A stretch of 64,000 nucleotides of DNA from Cupriavidus basilensis OR16 (GTDB lineage: Bacteria; Pseudomonadota; Gammaproteobacteria; Burkholderiales; Burkholderiaceae), in NCBI RefSeq assembly GCF_000243095.1, contig NZ_AHJE01000066.1, forward strand, positions 16,196 to 80,195. The letters are read 5' to 3'. The notes under the pieces are model-generated. The model had not been told where the DNA came from, searched no databases, and worked only from the letters and a program-made list of their open reading frames with translations. Below, one piece after another: positions 27,525 to 35,146 of this stretch. A program made the position numbers and the translations under genes. Positions within the stretch are counted from its first letter, which is position 1, and each line of letters begins with the position of its first letter.

Positions 27525-28430
27525 TCACTCCGCCGCCTCGTCGGTGGGACGCTTCCACGCGGCCAGCACCTCGGGCGAAGGCGTCAGCGCGAGGTTGATG
27601 CCGCGCGTACCGATCGGCTGCTGGAACCAGCGCTTCTGCAATGCCACCACCTCCGGGCCGGCGAAGACCGAGGTCAAGGTCTGGTCAACCAGTTGCTTCC
27701 ATTCCGGATCGGATTTCGGCAGCATCAGCGCGTTGCGTTCGGTGGAAAGTGCCGGCCCGACGACCGTGTATTGCGACGGGACCTTTGAATTGGCGCGCAG
27801 GCCATACAGCACCACATCATCCAGCACGAAGGCCTGGGCGCGGCCAGTCTCCAGCAACAGGAAGGACTCGTTATGGTCCTTCGCGTACACGTCGTTGTAG
27901 GCGTACTGCGTCTTGAGCCGGCGCACGTGGCGATCGCCGGTGGAGCCCGCGCTGGTGACCACGACCTTGCCGCGCAGGTCGTTGAGGGATTGAATGCCGG
28001 AATCCTCGCGAACCAGCATGCGGACCACCGACACATAGTGCGATACGCTGAATGCGACCTGCTTCTGACGCTCGACCGTATTGGTGTTGGGCGCGCAGTC
28101 CACGGTCACCAGGCCGTTCATCACCGCCGGCACGCGGCTCTGCGCCGTCAGCGGCAGCCAGCGCACCTTCAGGTCCTTCAGGCCGAGTTTCTGGCGCGCG
28201 GCCTCGGCCACGCGCAGGCACAAGTCCACGGCGTAGCCCGAAGGCTGGCCCTTGATGTCGGAGAAAGAAAACGGCAACGCGCCCTCGCGATAGCCCATCG
28301 TGATCGTGCCGGACTCCCGGATCTGCTCCAGGATCGGGCTCTGGGCGCGCGCTGACTGGAGGCTGGCCAATGCAGCGAGGGCGGTCAGCGCGGCGAATGC
28401 GCGCGCTGTGAATGAGACAGGAAAGGACAT
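27525..28430 (-). CDS. Amino-acid ABC transporter substrate-binding protein (GltI/family 3)
   Basis: Periplasmic binding protein of 301 residues. A signal peptide ending in SARA-QS precedes ILEQIRESGTITMGYREGALPFSFSD, the family-3 start, and GYAVDLCLRVAEA. It resembles glutamate/aspartate receptors. No permease or ATPase gene is adjacent, so it may serve a transporter encoded elsewhere. It is co-directional with and 8 bp ahead of the dehydratase gene, which suggests an acidic (hydroxy)amino acid as ligand. A strong dyad lies about 70-90 bp upstream. Confidence 0.88.
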   Translation of the reverse strand: MSFPVSFTARAFAALTALAALASLQSARAQSPILEQIRESGTITMGYREGALPFSFSDIKGQPSGYAVDLCLRVAEAARQKLGLKDLKVRWLPLTAQSRVPAVMNGLVTVDCAPNTNTVERQKQVAFSVSHYVSVVRMLVREDSGIQSLNDLRGKVVVTSAGSTGDRHVRRLKTQYAYNDVYAKDHNESFLLLETGRAQAFVLDDVVLYGLRANSKVPSQYTVVGPALSTERNALMLPKSDPEWKQLVDQTLTSVFAGPEVVALQKRWFQQPIGTRGINLALTPSPEVLAAWKRPTDEAAE

Positions 28431-28498
28431 GGCAGGTACTCGGGCAAAGTGCGTAGCGTATTGCGCACTCCGCCCCAGCGAAACAATATCTTTCTTAT

Positions 28499-28521
28499 AT
28501 GAGCATGCCCGGCATTCTCAT
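28499..28521. promoter_or_regulatory. Near-perfect 23-bp palindrome upstream of the binding-protein gene
   Basis: ATGAGCATGCC and GGCATTCTCAT match as an inverted repeat at 10 of 11 positions around one central C. A second small palindrome, AAGCAAATTGCTT, follows at 28523-28535. They lie in the 114-bp gap between the symporter stop and the binding-protein start. This could be an operator or a transcript-processing hairpin; no T run supports termination. Confidence 0.5.
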
Positions 28522-28544
28522 AAGCAAATTGCTTTTCCGTGCGA

Positions 28545-29870
28545 TCAAGCCATGCGCGCCGGGGAAGGTATCGCTGGTGCGACCGCTTCGCCGTGACCGG
28601 CGGCCACATCGACGCAGAGCGGGTCGAACTCCTCCTCGGTCCCCAGCTCCCCCTCCCATTTGGCAACGACGGCAGTGGCAATGCTATTGCCCAGGACATT
28701 GGTTGCGGTGCGCCCCATGTCAAGGAACTGATCGATTCCCATCACCAGCAGCAGGCCAGCCTCCGGCAAGCCGAACATCGGCAAGATGGCGGCTACCACC
28801 ACCAGCGAGCCGCGCGGGACCGCGGCCATGCCCTTGCTGCTGACCATCAGGATCAGCAGCATGGTGATCTGGTGCCCGAGCGACATATGGATATCGAAGG
28901 CCTGCGCGATAAAGACCGCCGCAAACGCCTGATACACCATGGAACCGTCGAGGTTGAAGGAGTATCCCAGCGGCAGGACAAAACCGACCAGGCGCTTCTT
29001 CACCCCGAAGCGCTGCAGCCGCTCGATCATCTTCGGGTAAGCCGCCTCGCTGCTGGCGGTGGAAAAGGCAATCATCATGGGTTCGCGGATACCCTTTGCC
29101 AGATCGAACATGCGCCCCTTGAGAACCACATATCCCGCGATAAAGAGCACTGCCCACAGGGTCAGCAAAGCGAGATAGAACGCGCCAATGAACTTGCCAT
29201 AGGTCACCAGTACGTCAAGACCCTGCACGGTGATGGCCGCGGCAAGCGCCGCAAAGATGCCGACCGGCGCGAACAACATTACCGTATTCGTGATGCGCAG
29301 CATCACGTGCATCAGTTCGTCGACGGACCGCTTCAGGAATTGGCCCGAGCCACCGGTCGTCTTGCCCAGCGCAATGCCGAAGAAAAGCGAAAAGATCAGG
29401 ATCTGCATGATCTCATTGGTCGCCATGGCCTCGAAGATGCTCTTCGGGAAAATATGCGTGACGAACTCTTTCAAGTTGAGTGCGCTGGTCTTGAGATTCG
29501 TGCTTGCGCCAGCGTCCGGCAGAACCATGTTCAGGCTGACACCGGGTTGCGCCAGGTTCACGAACAGCAGGCCGATGCTCAGCGACACGAGTGACGCGAG
29601 GATGAACCATGTCAAGGCCTTGGCGCCGATGCGGCCGATCGCCTTGGTGTCGTCCATGCTCGCGATGCCCGAGACCAGGGTCGCAAATACAAGCGGGGCG
29701 ATGATCATCTTGATCATGCGCAGGAAGATCTCGGTGATGATCGAGAAATTCCCGGCAATCGTCTTGGCAGCTGCCGCGTCTGCCGCCGTGCGGTGACAGG
29801 CATAGCCGACGATGACACCCAGGACCATGCTGAGCATGATCCAGCGGGTAAGTTTGTTAGTGGTTTTCAA
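28545..29870 (-). CDS. Dicarboxylate/amino-acid:cation symporter (DctA/GltP family)
   Basis: Inner-membrane carrier of 441 residues. Seen: about eight helices, KMIIAPLVFATLVSGIA, STASSEAAYPKMIERL (serine-rich hairpin 1), LDGSMVYQAFAAVFIAQ, SSKGMAAVPRGS (hairpin 2) and DMGRTATNVLGNSIAT, the substrate/cation motif. I place the start at a TTG (29870) because AGGAGGCGAAGC stands just before it and KTTNKLTRWI begins the conserved part. Its promoter region carries the 34-bp element shared with the regulator gene at 32283. Aspartate, glutamate or C4 acids are likely substrates. Confidence 0.9.
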   Translation of the reverse strand: MKTTNKLTRWIMLSMVLGVIVGYACHRTAADAAAAKTIAGNFSIITEIFLRMIKMIIAPLVFATLVSGIASMDDTKAIGRIGAKALTWFILASLVSLSIGLLFVNLAQPGVSLNMVLPDAGASTNLKTSALNLKEFVTHIFPKSIFEAMATNEIMQILIFSLFFGIALGKTTGGSGQFLKRSVDELMHVMLRITNTVMLFAPVGIFAALAAAITVQGLDVLVTYGKFIGAFYLALLTLWAVLFIAGYVVLKGRMFDLAKGIREPMMIAFSTASSEAAYPKMIERLQRFGVKKRLVGFVLPLGYSFNLDGSMVYQAFAAVFIAQAFDIHMSLGHQITMLLILMVSSKGMAAVPRGSLVVVAAILPMFGLPEAGLLLVMGIDQFLDMGRTATNVLGNSIATAVVAKWEGELGTEEEFDPLCVDVAAGHGEAVAPAIPSPARMA

Positions 29871-30326
29871 AGCTTCGCCTCCTGGCCAGTTTCCAATATC
29901 GACGCGCAGTGCATCCCGTCGATGTCGATAAGACAGATTATCCAACACTAGACAAAACGTCAACACGATGAAAACCCGAAGTGTTCCGGCAAGCTGAGTG
30001 CACAGCGCCGGTGGCAGGCGCGCAGGGGCGCTCGCCAACCATGCGCGCGAACGAGCCGCGCTGGCCGATCGCAAGCGCATGCCTTCCGGCAACGGCAGCA
30101 AAGCGGAAACAATGGAGGGGATGGCCAGAACGAGGCCAGGCATGCGATAGCGATACCGGGGGGATCCCCGGTGAAGGCAAACGCCATCGCGCGCGCGGCC
30201 TGATGGACAGGCTCACACGAATGACGATCGGTAGGAATGGTCGAATCTGTTCCTGGCTGTGATGCCGCCGGCGCCAACATCACCTGCGCCACGCGGCATG
30301 GCCGGCCCGCGCGCGGATCGGGCCAA
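29871..30326. other. 456-bp region between symporter and second dehydratase gene
   Basis: No gene supported. It carries the symporter promoter/operator (29931-29964). The rest (29970-30326) is GC-rich with no convincing coding, repeat or RNA signal. Confidence 0.6.
29931..29964 (-). promoter_or_regulatory. Symporter promoter with 34-bp element shared with regulator gene
   Basis: On the minus strand TTGACG (29963-29958) is followed after 15 bp by GATAAT (29942-29937), a possible promoter for the symporter. On the plus strand AGACA occurs twice, 19 bp apart, with ATTATCCAA between. The element matches 32927-32960 at 27 of 34 positions and has the same orientation relative to its gene. Expected leader about 60 nt. 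Confidence 0.65.
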
Positions 30327-31293
30327 TCAGCCAGTAAGCAACGCTGCGAACCGGTCGATATCGATGTTCCCGCCGCTGATGAGGACACCCACGCGCTTGC
30401 CTTGAAGCTCGGCCTTCATGGCACGCGCGGCGGCAAAGCCGAGGCAGCCGGTAGGTTCCACCACCAGCTTCATGCGCGACGCGAAGAAGCGCATGCAGTC
30501 GACCAGTTCGTCGTCGGTCGCGGTAACGATGTCATCGACATCGCGGCGAATGATCTCGAACGTGTAGTTGCCAAGGTGCTGCGTCTGCGCGCCGTCGGCG
30601 ATGGTCTTGGGTGTCTCGATATGCACGATCGAGCCAGTGCGGAACGACTGCTGGCCGTCGTTGCCGGCGGCAGGCTCCACGCCGTAGATCTTGCATTGGG
30701 GAGACAGCGCGCGCGCGGACAACGCGGACCCGGAAAGCAGCCCGCCGCCGCCAAGGCAGACGAACAGGGCATCCAGCTCGCCGGTTTCCTCGAACAACTC
30801 CTTGGCCGCGGTACCCTGCCCGGCGATGACATCCGGGTGGTCATATGTATGGCGGGATCAGGGTCAGGCCATGTTCCTCGGCCAGCTTGCGGCCGATGGC
30901 CTCGCGATCTTCCGTATAGCGGTCATAGATGACTACCTTGGCACCGTAGCCCCGCGTCGCGGCCACCTTGGCGGCCGGCGCATCATGGGGCATCACGATG
31001 GTCGCGGGAATGCCGAGGATCGAGGCCGACAGCGCGATGCCTTGCGCGTGATTACCCGAAGAGTAAGCCACTACCCCTGCCCGCCTCTGGCGCTCGTCGA
31101 ACCTGGAGACCGCATTGAAGGCGCCACGAAACTTGAAGGCACCCATGCGCTGCAGGTTCTCGCACTTGAAGAAGAGTTCCGCGCCCACTTCCTTGTCCGC
31201 GGTGCGCGAGCGCATGACGGGGGTGCGGTGAGCATGGCCCTCAAGCCGCCTGGCGGCAGCTGACACATCGTCAAAAGTGGGGAGATTCAGCAT
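30327..31293 (-). pseudogene. Second threonine / hydroxyaspartate dehydratase-like gene, 4-bp insertion
   Basis: Paralogue of the 26476 enzyme. The N-terminal half (MLNLPTFDDVSAAARRLEGH ... GAFKFRGAFNAVSRF ... YSSGNHAQG ... LIPPY) stops at once, and the rest (LFEETGELDALFVCLGGGGLLSG ... DRFAALLTG) follows in another frame. Compared with its paralogue (GGTCGTAGGGCGGG on the plus strand), this copy reads GGTCATATGTATGGCGGG, a 4-bp insertion at about 30842-30846. An intact product would have about 321 residues. It is 28 bp behind the cyclodeaminase-family gene, so it probably belonged to the same operon. Confidence 0.85.
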
Positions 31294-31321
31294 GGTCGTA
31301 AGTCTCGTTTGAGTAAAAAGG

Positions 31322-32293
31322 CTACCAGGGCCAGTGGATGCTGGTGCCGGCTTGCGCGGTGGTGGCACGCTGATGGAGCAGGCGAGCCACCGTCAGGTCC
31401 TGCAACGCCAGGCCCGTCATATCGAAGACGGTGATATCGGTGTCGTTGCGCTGGACTTGCACCTTGCCGCCCAGCACGTCGCCGATTTCGGTGCAGGGCG
31501 TATCCGGCGCCCACTGCGTCTCTCCGATCTGGCGGGCCTGGGCCCGGTCGTCGACGAACAGCCGCGCGCGCGCCAGCAGGCCGTCGGGCAACTCCCGCTT
31601 GCCACGCGTGTCCGCGCCCACGCAATTCAGGTGCGTGCCTGGCTGCACGGCTTGCAGGTCGAACAGCGCACCGCCGCCAGGCGTAGCCGTGATCACTACA
31701 TCGCTGCCCGCCACCGCCGCATTGCGCTCAGGGGCATGGGATATCTCACACCGCTCGGCAAAGGCGCGCTCGAACGCCGCGTCGGGCTGGCCCGTCACCG
31801 TAACGTATTGAACCTGCTTGAGCGAGGGCAGCAGCGCAAGGGCGAACGTCAACTGAATCCGCGCCTGCACGCCGGTGCCGAACAAGCACAGGCGCTCGCT
31901 GTCCTGGCGTGCCAGCCACCGAAGGCCCAGGGCGCCGGCGGCGCCGGTGCGCATCGTGGTGACGGCATTGCCATCGATCATGCACACTGGCCGCCCCGTT
32001 GCCGGATCGATTAGCATGATCGTGGCCTGATGCGGCTCGCCGCCCAGCTCGCGGTTGGCCGGCCAGAATCCGGCCGCCTTGAACCCCAGCAGCCCTTGCG
32101 ACTGGACATCGCCGGACTTGATGCCGAACACGCCACCGGTCGCCAGCGGCTCGCGCACCAGCGGAAAGACACGACCCTCCCCCTGGCTATGCAGGGCAAA
32201 GGCCTCGCTCACGGCCTCCATCGCATCTGCCGGCCGCAACAGTGACTCGACCTGGTTCTTGTCGAGCAGGAGCAAGCGCGCTTCACTTCGCAT
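31322..32293 (-). CDS. Ornithine cyclodeaminase / mu-crystallin family imino-acid reductase or cyclodeaminase
   Basis: Protein of 323 residues. Seen: LLGFKAAGFWPAN (68-80) with the family Lys, TTMRTGAAGALG (112-123) with Arg115, and the Rossmann turn FGTGVQA (138-144). The family includes ornithine cyclodeaminase, EutC, DauB (arginine dehydrogenase) and BhcD (iminosuccinate reductase). Its start codon lies inside the end of the regulator gene (11-nt overlap), so the two are translationally coupled. Next to PLP dehydratases and an acidic amino-acid symporter, an iminosuccinate- or D-amino-acid-related role is the best guess. Confidence 0.85.
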   Translation of the reverse strand: MRSEARLLLLDKNQVESLLRPADAMEAVSEAFALHSQGEGRVFPLVREPLATGGVFGIKSGDVQSQGLLGFKAAGFWPANRELGGEPHQATIMLIDPATGRPVCMIDGNAVTTMRTGAAGALGLRWLARQDSERLCLFGTGVQARIQLTFALALLPSLKQVQYVTVTGQPDAAFERAFAERCEISHAPERNAAVAGSDVVITATPGGGALFDLQAVQPGTHLNCVGADTRGKRELPDGLLARARLFVDDRAQARQIGETQWAPDTPCTEIGDVLGGKVQVQRNDTDITVFDMTGLALQDLTVARLLHQRATTAQAGTSIHWPW

Positions 32294-32924
32294 AGCTATA
32301 CACCGTAGCCCGCGACACGCCGAGATGCAGCGCCACGATTTCCATGGCGCGGCGCACATCCATGAACCCCGCCTCCTTGAGCTCGCGCAGCAACACACGC
32401 CTGTCTTCGGCCTTGAGGGACCGCGGCGTGGTAGCCAGTCGCGCGGCGAACTGGTCGATGCGGGCCCGAATGGCGTCCGCGCCAGCCGGGTCGAGCGACT
32501 CCTTCATGGCTGCACCCGCGTCCACGCTGCCGAACTGGCCCAGCACGTTCTGCAAGCTGCGGAACAGGGTCAGGTCGACGTTCATGCACAGGGCAGCCAC
32601 ATAGCCCCCGGTCGAATCCTTGATACCGATCGACGTGCTCTTGGCCTGCCGCCCGTCGGCGAACTGATTCGCATAATTGGCGATCACCTGCGGATACTCG
32701 GGGTCGGCGATCCGGGCAAGGCCCAGTTCGGTTGCGGGGTCTCCCACCTGACGCCCCGACAAGTTGTTATGGATGGCGAGAATGGCGTGCTTGGGGTCCA
32801 GCAGATCGTGGACAACCACTTCGCAAAAGGGCGCGAAGGTCTCGCTCAAACCTTGGGCCACCTGCTTGAGTTGCTCGAGCAGCGCTTGCTGCTCGAGCGT
32901 GCGTTCTGGCGTGCGTTTTTTCAT
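32283..32924 (-). CDS. YheO/DauR-like transcriptional regulator (PAS-like + HTH)
   Basis: Regulator of 213 residues. The N-terminal half (ETFAPFCEVVVHDLLDPKHAILAIHNN) is the YheO PAS-like domain, and the C-terminus (DVRRAMEIVALHLGVSRATVYSYAK) is the HTH. DauR of Pseudomonas, of this family, controls D-arginine genes that include an ornithine-cyclodeaminase-type enzyme, a parallel to the gene coupled here. The start codon lies directly next to the promoter element at 32927-32960, so the transcript would be almost leaderless. Autoregulation seems likely. Confidence 0.85.
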   Translation of the reverse strand: MKKRTPERTLEQQALLEQLKQVAQGLSETFAPFCEVVVHDLLDPKHAILAIHNNLSGRQVGDPATELGLARIADPEYPQVIANYANQFADGRQAKSTSIGIKDSTGGYVAALCMNVDLTLFRSLQNVLGQFGSVDAGAAMKESLDPAGADAIRARIDQFAARLATTPRSLKAEDRRVLLRELKEAGFMDVRRAMEIVALHLGVSRATVYSYAK

Positions 32925-32926
32925 GT

Positions 32927-32960
32927 AGACAGGTTATCCAAATGTAGACAATTCGTCAAT
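32927..32960 (-). promoter_or_regulatory. Regulator-gene promoter with shared 34-bp element
   Basis: Minus strand: TTGACG (32959-32954), 15 bp, GATAAC (32938-32933); the ATG is at 32924. Plus strand: AGACA at 32927 and again at 32946, 19 bp apart, with TTATCCAA between. It matches the symporter element (29931-29964) at 27 of 34 positions. A regulator bound here would cover the promoter. Confidence 0.65.
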
Positions 32961-32967
32961 ATCAGGA

Positions 32968-34389
32968 TTGATCACAGCACTGACTGGCAAAAATCCGATT
33001 CCCTTTGCCCTAGCGCAGCCAGCGCGAATACAACCGGTCACGAAGGTGATGCCAGGCAACGGACTGCTGGCCATTCCGGCACAGGTCGCACCACAATCAG
33101 CGGAGCCACTGGATCACGTTCTGTTCGCCTTGAAGCACGAAGGGGTCAATCTCCAAATCCTGGCTCAAGCGCTCCCAACAATCCCCGCGGCGCAAATGCT
33201 TGCAGCGCTGCAACAAACACCTAATGGCCAATACATTCGGATCGCGGCGTTTCTCTGGGAACACTTCAGTGGCCAGCGGCTTGAAGGTCGGCCGGAGATC
33301 ACGGTCGGCTATGTGAGCGTATTCGATCCAGCTCGCTATATCACGGGCCCCTCGCGGCGCGATGCTCGGTGGCGGGTGGATTTCAACGGACTAGGCTCCC
33401 TGGCTTACTGCGCCACGGTCGAACGCACACCGGCGATCGAGGCGGGGATCGCCTCCGACATCCTGGGGCGTGCCAACGCGTTCCTGAAGAGCCTCGGACC
33501 TGCCATGCTTGACCGTGCGCTAGCCTGGGCCTATCTGCATGAAACAGAGGATTCCTATGCGATTGAGCACGAGGCCCCGAGCGAAGACAAGGCTCGTGCC
33601 TTTGTCCAACTCCTTCGCCAAGCCCATGAAGGCCAACGCCTTACCGAGGACTACCTGGCTGAATTGCAGTCGTCGACTGTGCTCAACCCGCTCGATCAAG
33701 CCGTGCAGTTCCGGGGCGAGCAGAACTGGCTCCGAGGGCCAGGGCGCGGCGCTAGTGGCGTAACATACGTGCCGCCATGGCCGGAATTGGTCGAGCCACT
33801 CATGGACGCGTGGATGGCGTTCGCCAACGACGCACCGAGCCAGACCGACCCCATCGTTGCCGCGAGCATCGCGTCGTTCGGCTTTGTCTTCATTCACCCG
33901 TTCATGGATGGTAATGGACGGCTGTCGCGATTCCTCTTTCACAAAGCCCTGTGCACGTCCGGGAAACTGGCGAAGGGACTGCTCCTGCCCGTGTCAGTCG
34001 CCATGAAGCGAAATGAGGCGGACTATCTTGTTGCGCTCCAGTCGTACTCACGCCAGGCCCGTGAGCGGGTGAGGGTTACCTGGATCGGCGAAGGCGAATA
34101 CCAGTTCGAGTTCAAGACGGACGATTCGATCTTTCGCTACTGGGATGCCACGCATTGCGTCGAATTCGGTTTCCGGATGGCGGCGCAGGCACTGGACGTG
34201 GAGTTGCGCCAGGAAACGGTCTTCCTTGGGCGCTATGATCAGGTGATGCGGCGGGTGAACGAGCGAATCGACGTCCGCGGCAATGATCTGGCAACGCTGG
34301 TGGTCATCTGCCTCGACAACGATGGCGTCATCTCCAAGAAGCGGCGCAATCGTTTTCCGATCGCGTTCCGCAAGCCTCGTTCGACGTGA
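32968..34389 (+). CDS. Fic-domain protein (probable AMPylase), C-terminus frameshifted
   Basis: Protein of 473 residues. Seen: Fic core HPFMDGNGRLSR (HPFx2GNGR type) at about residue 311, which transfers AMP or a related group to a target hydroxyl. Upstream, DSYAIEHEAPSEDKA resembles the inhibitory SxxxE(G/N) helix but with His after Glu. The TTG start at 32968 is weakly supported; ARIQPVTKV before the ATG at 33049 looks coding. At 34353-34356 a run of four T shifts the frame. One more T would restore a 30-residue tail (SDRVPQASFDVIEAAVREVL ...) ending at 34451. GC is lower than in neighbours, suggesting transfer. Confidence 0.82.
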   Translation: MITALTGKNPIPFALAQPARIQPVTKVMPGNGLLAIPAQVAPQSAEPLDHVLFALKHEGVNLQILAQALPTIPAAQMLAALQQTPNGQYIRIAAFLWEHFSGQRLEGRPEITVGYVSVFDPARYITGPSRRDARWRVDFNGLGSLAYCATVERTPAIEAGIASDILGRANAFLKSLGPAMLDRALAWAYLHETEDSYAIEHEAPSEDKARAFVQLLRQAHEGQRLTEDYLAELQSSTVLNPLDQAVQFRGEQNWLRGPGRGASGVTYVPPWPELVEPLMDAWMAFANDAPSQTDPIVAASIASFGFVFIHPFMDGNGRLSRFLFHKALCTSGKLAKGLLLPVSVAMKRNEADYLVALQSYSRQARERVRVTWIGEGEYQFEFKTDDSIFRYWDATHCVEFGFRMAAQALDVELRQETVFLGRYDQVMRRVNERIDVRGNDLATLVVICLDNDGVISKKRRNRFPIAFRKPRST

Positions 34390-34531
34390 TTGAAGCGGCT
34401 GTCCGAGAGGTACTGGATGACGCTGGCGACGAGGACACCAACAGCGAATGAAGGCACTGCATCGAGACAGGCACCAGCGCGCCGGCACCGGCGCGGCGTC
34501 CGCAATGCAGGCGCCGCGTCATGTGCTTGCC

Positions 34532-35146
34532 TCAGGCCGGCTCGAAGCACTCCCCCTTGAATACCCGCACCGGCGTGCCACGCTCCACCTGATGGTGCAG
34601 CATCCGCCGCTGGGCGCGTTGGGCGAGCATGCTCTGGTCCGCCTGCTGCGCCAGCTTATGCGCGATCAGCAACGTGGCAATGCGCTTGTTGGCATGCTGG
34701 CTGCGCTCGGACTGCAGCCTGACGCTAGTGCCGGTATCCACATGGATGGCACGCACGGCCGACTCGGTACGGTTCACGTGCTGCCCGCCTGGCCCGGAGG
34801 CCCGGCAGGTCTCAAAGCGGATCTCGCCCGCCAGGGCTGGTGACGGCGCAGCGCAACGCGCCACGCCGATAAACCAGTTCTTGCGCGCGTGCCTGGGCCG
34901 GTAAGGGCTCTGGCAAGTCCATTGCACCGTGCCCTCCCACCGGCGCGCCAAGTCCGGCGCCCGCTCGCCATCCAGGCTCACCAGCACCGAGCGCAGGGTG
35001 CCCGCGCGTTCGCCACCCTCCTCGTCGATGAACTCGATCTGCACGCCGCAAAGCGCCGCCTCGTGCAGCAGGCGCCGGAGCGCCCGGCTGACTGCCAGGC
35101 AGCATTCGGATGGCCCTTGCGCCGCGGAAAGTTGTAGCAGGATCAT
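34532..35146 (-). CDS. prfH: Peptide chain release factor H (PrfH), RNA-repair associated
   Basis: Protein of 204 residues related to class I release factors. Seen: SGPGGQHVNRTESAVRA with GGQ at 120-122, the peptidyl-tRNA hydrolysis motif, and a C-terminal basic helix region (SERSQHANKRIA). There is no stop-codon recognition domain as in RF1/RF2. PrfH is known to accompany the RtcB2 RNA ligase and to rescue damaged ribosomes. Its ATG overlaps the rtcB stop (ATGA), so the pair is coupled. Confidence 0.9.
   Translation of the reverse strand: MILLQLSAAQGPSECCLAVSRALRRLLHEAALCGVQIEFIDEEGGERAGTLRSVLVSLDGERAPDLARRWEGTVQWTCQSPYRPRHARKNWFIGVARCAAPSPALAGEIRFETCRASGPGGQHVNRTESAVRAIHVDTGTSVRLQSERSQHANKRIATLLIAHKLAQQADQSMLAQRAQRRMLHHQVERGTPVRVFKGECFEPA

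Noticed and set aside
30842..30850. CATATG in the second dehydratase as a sign of cloning
   Set aside because: A single restriction-like hexamer arises by chance; no vector sequence is seen nearby.
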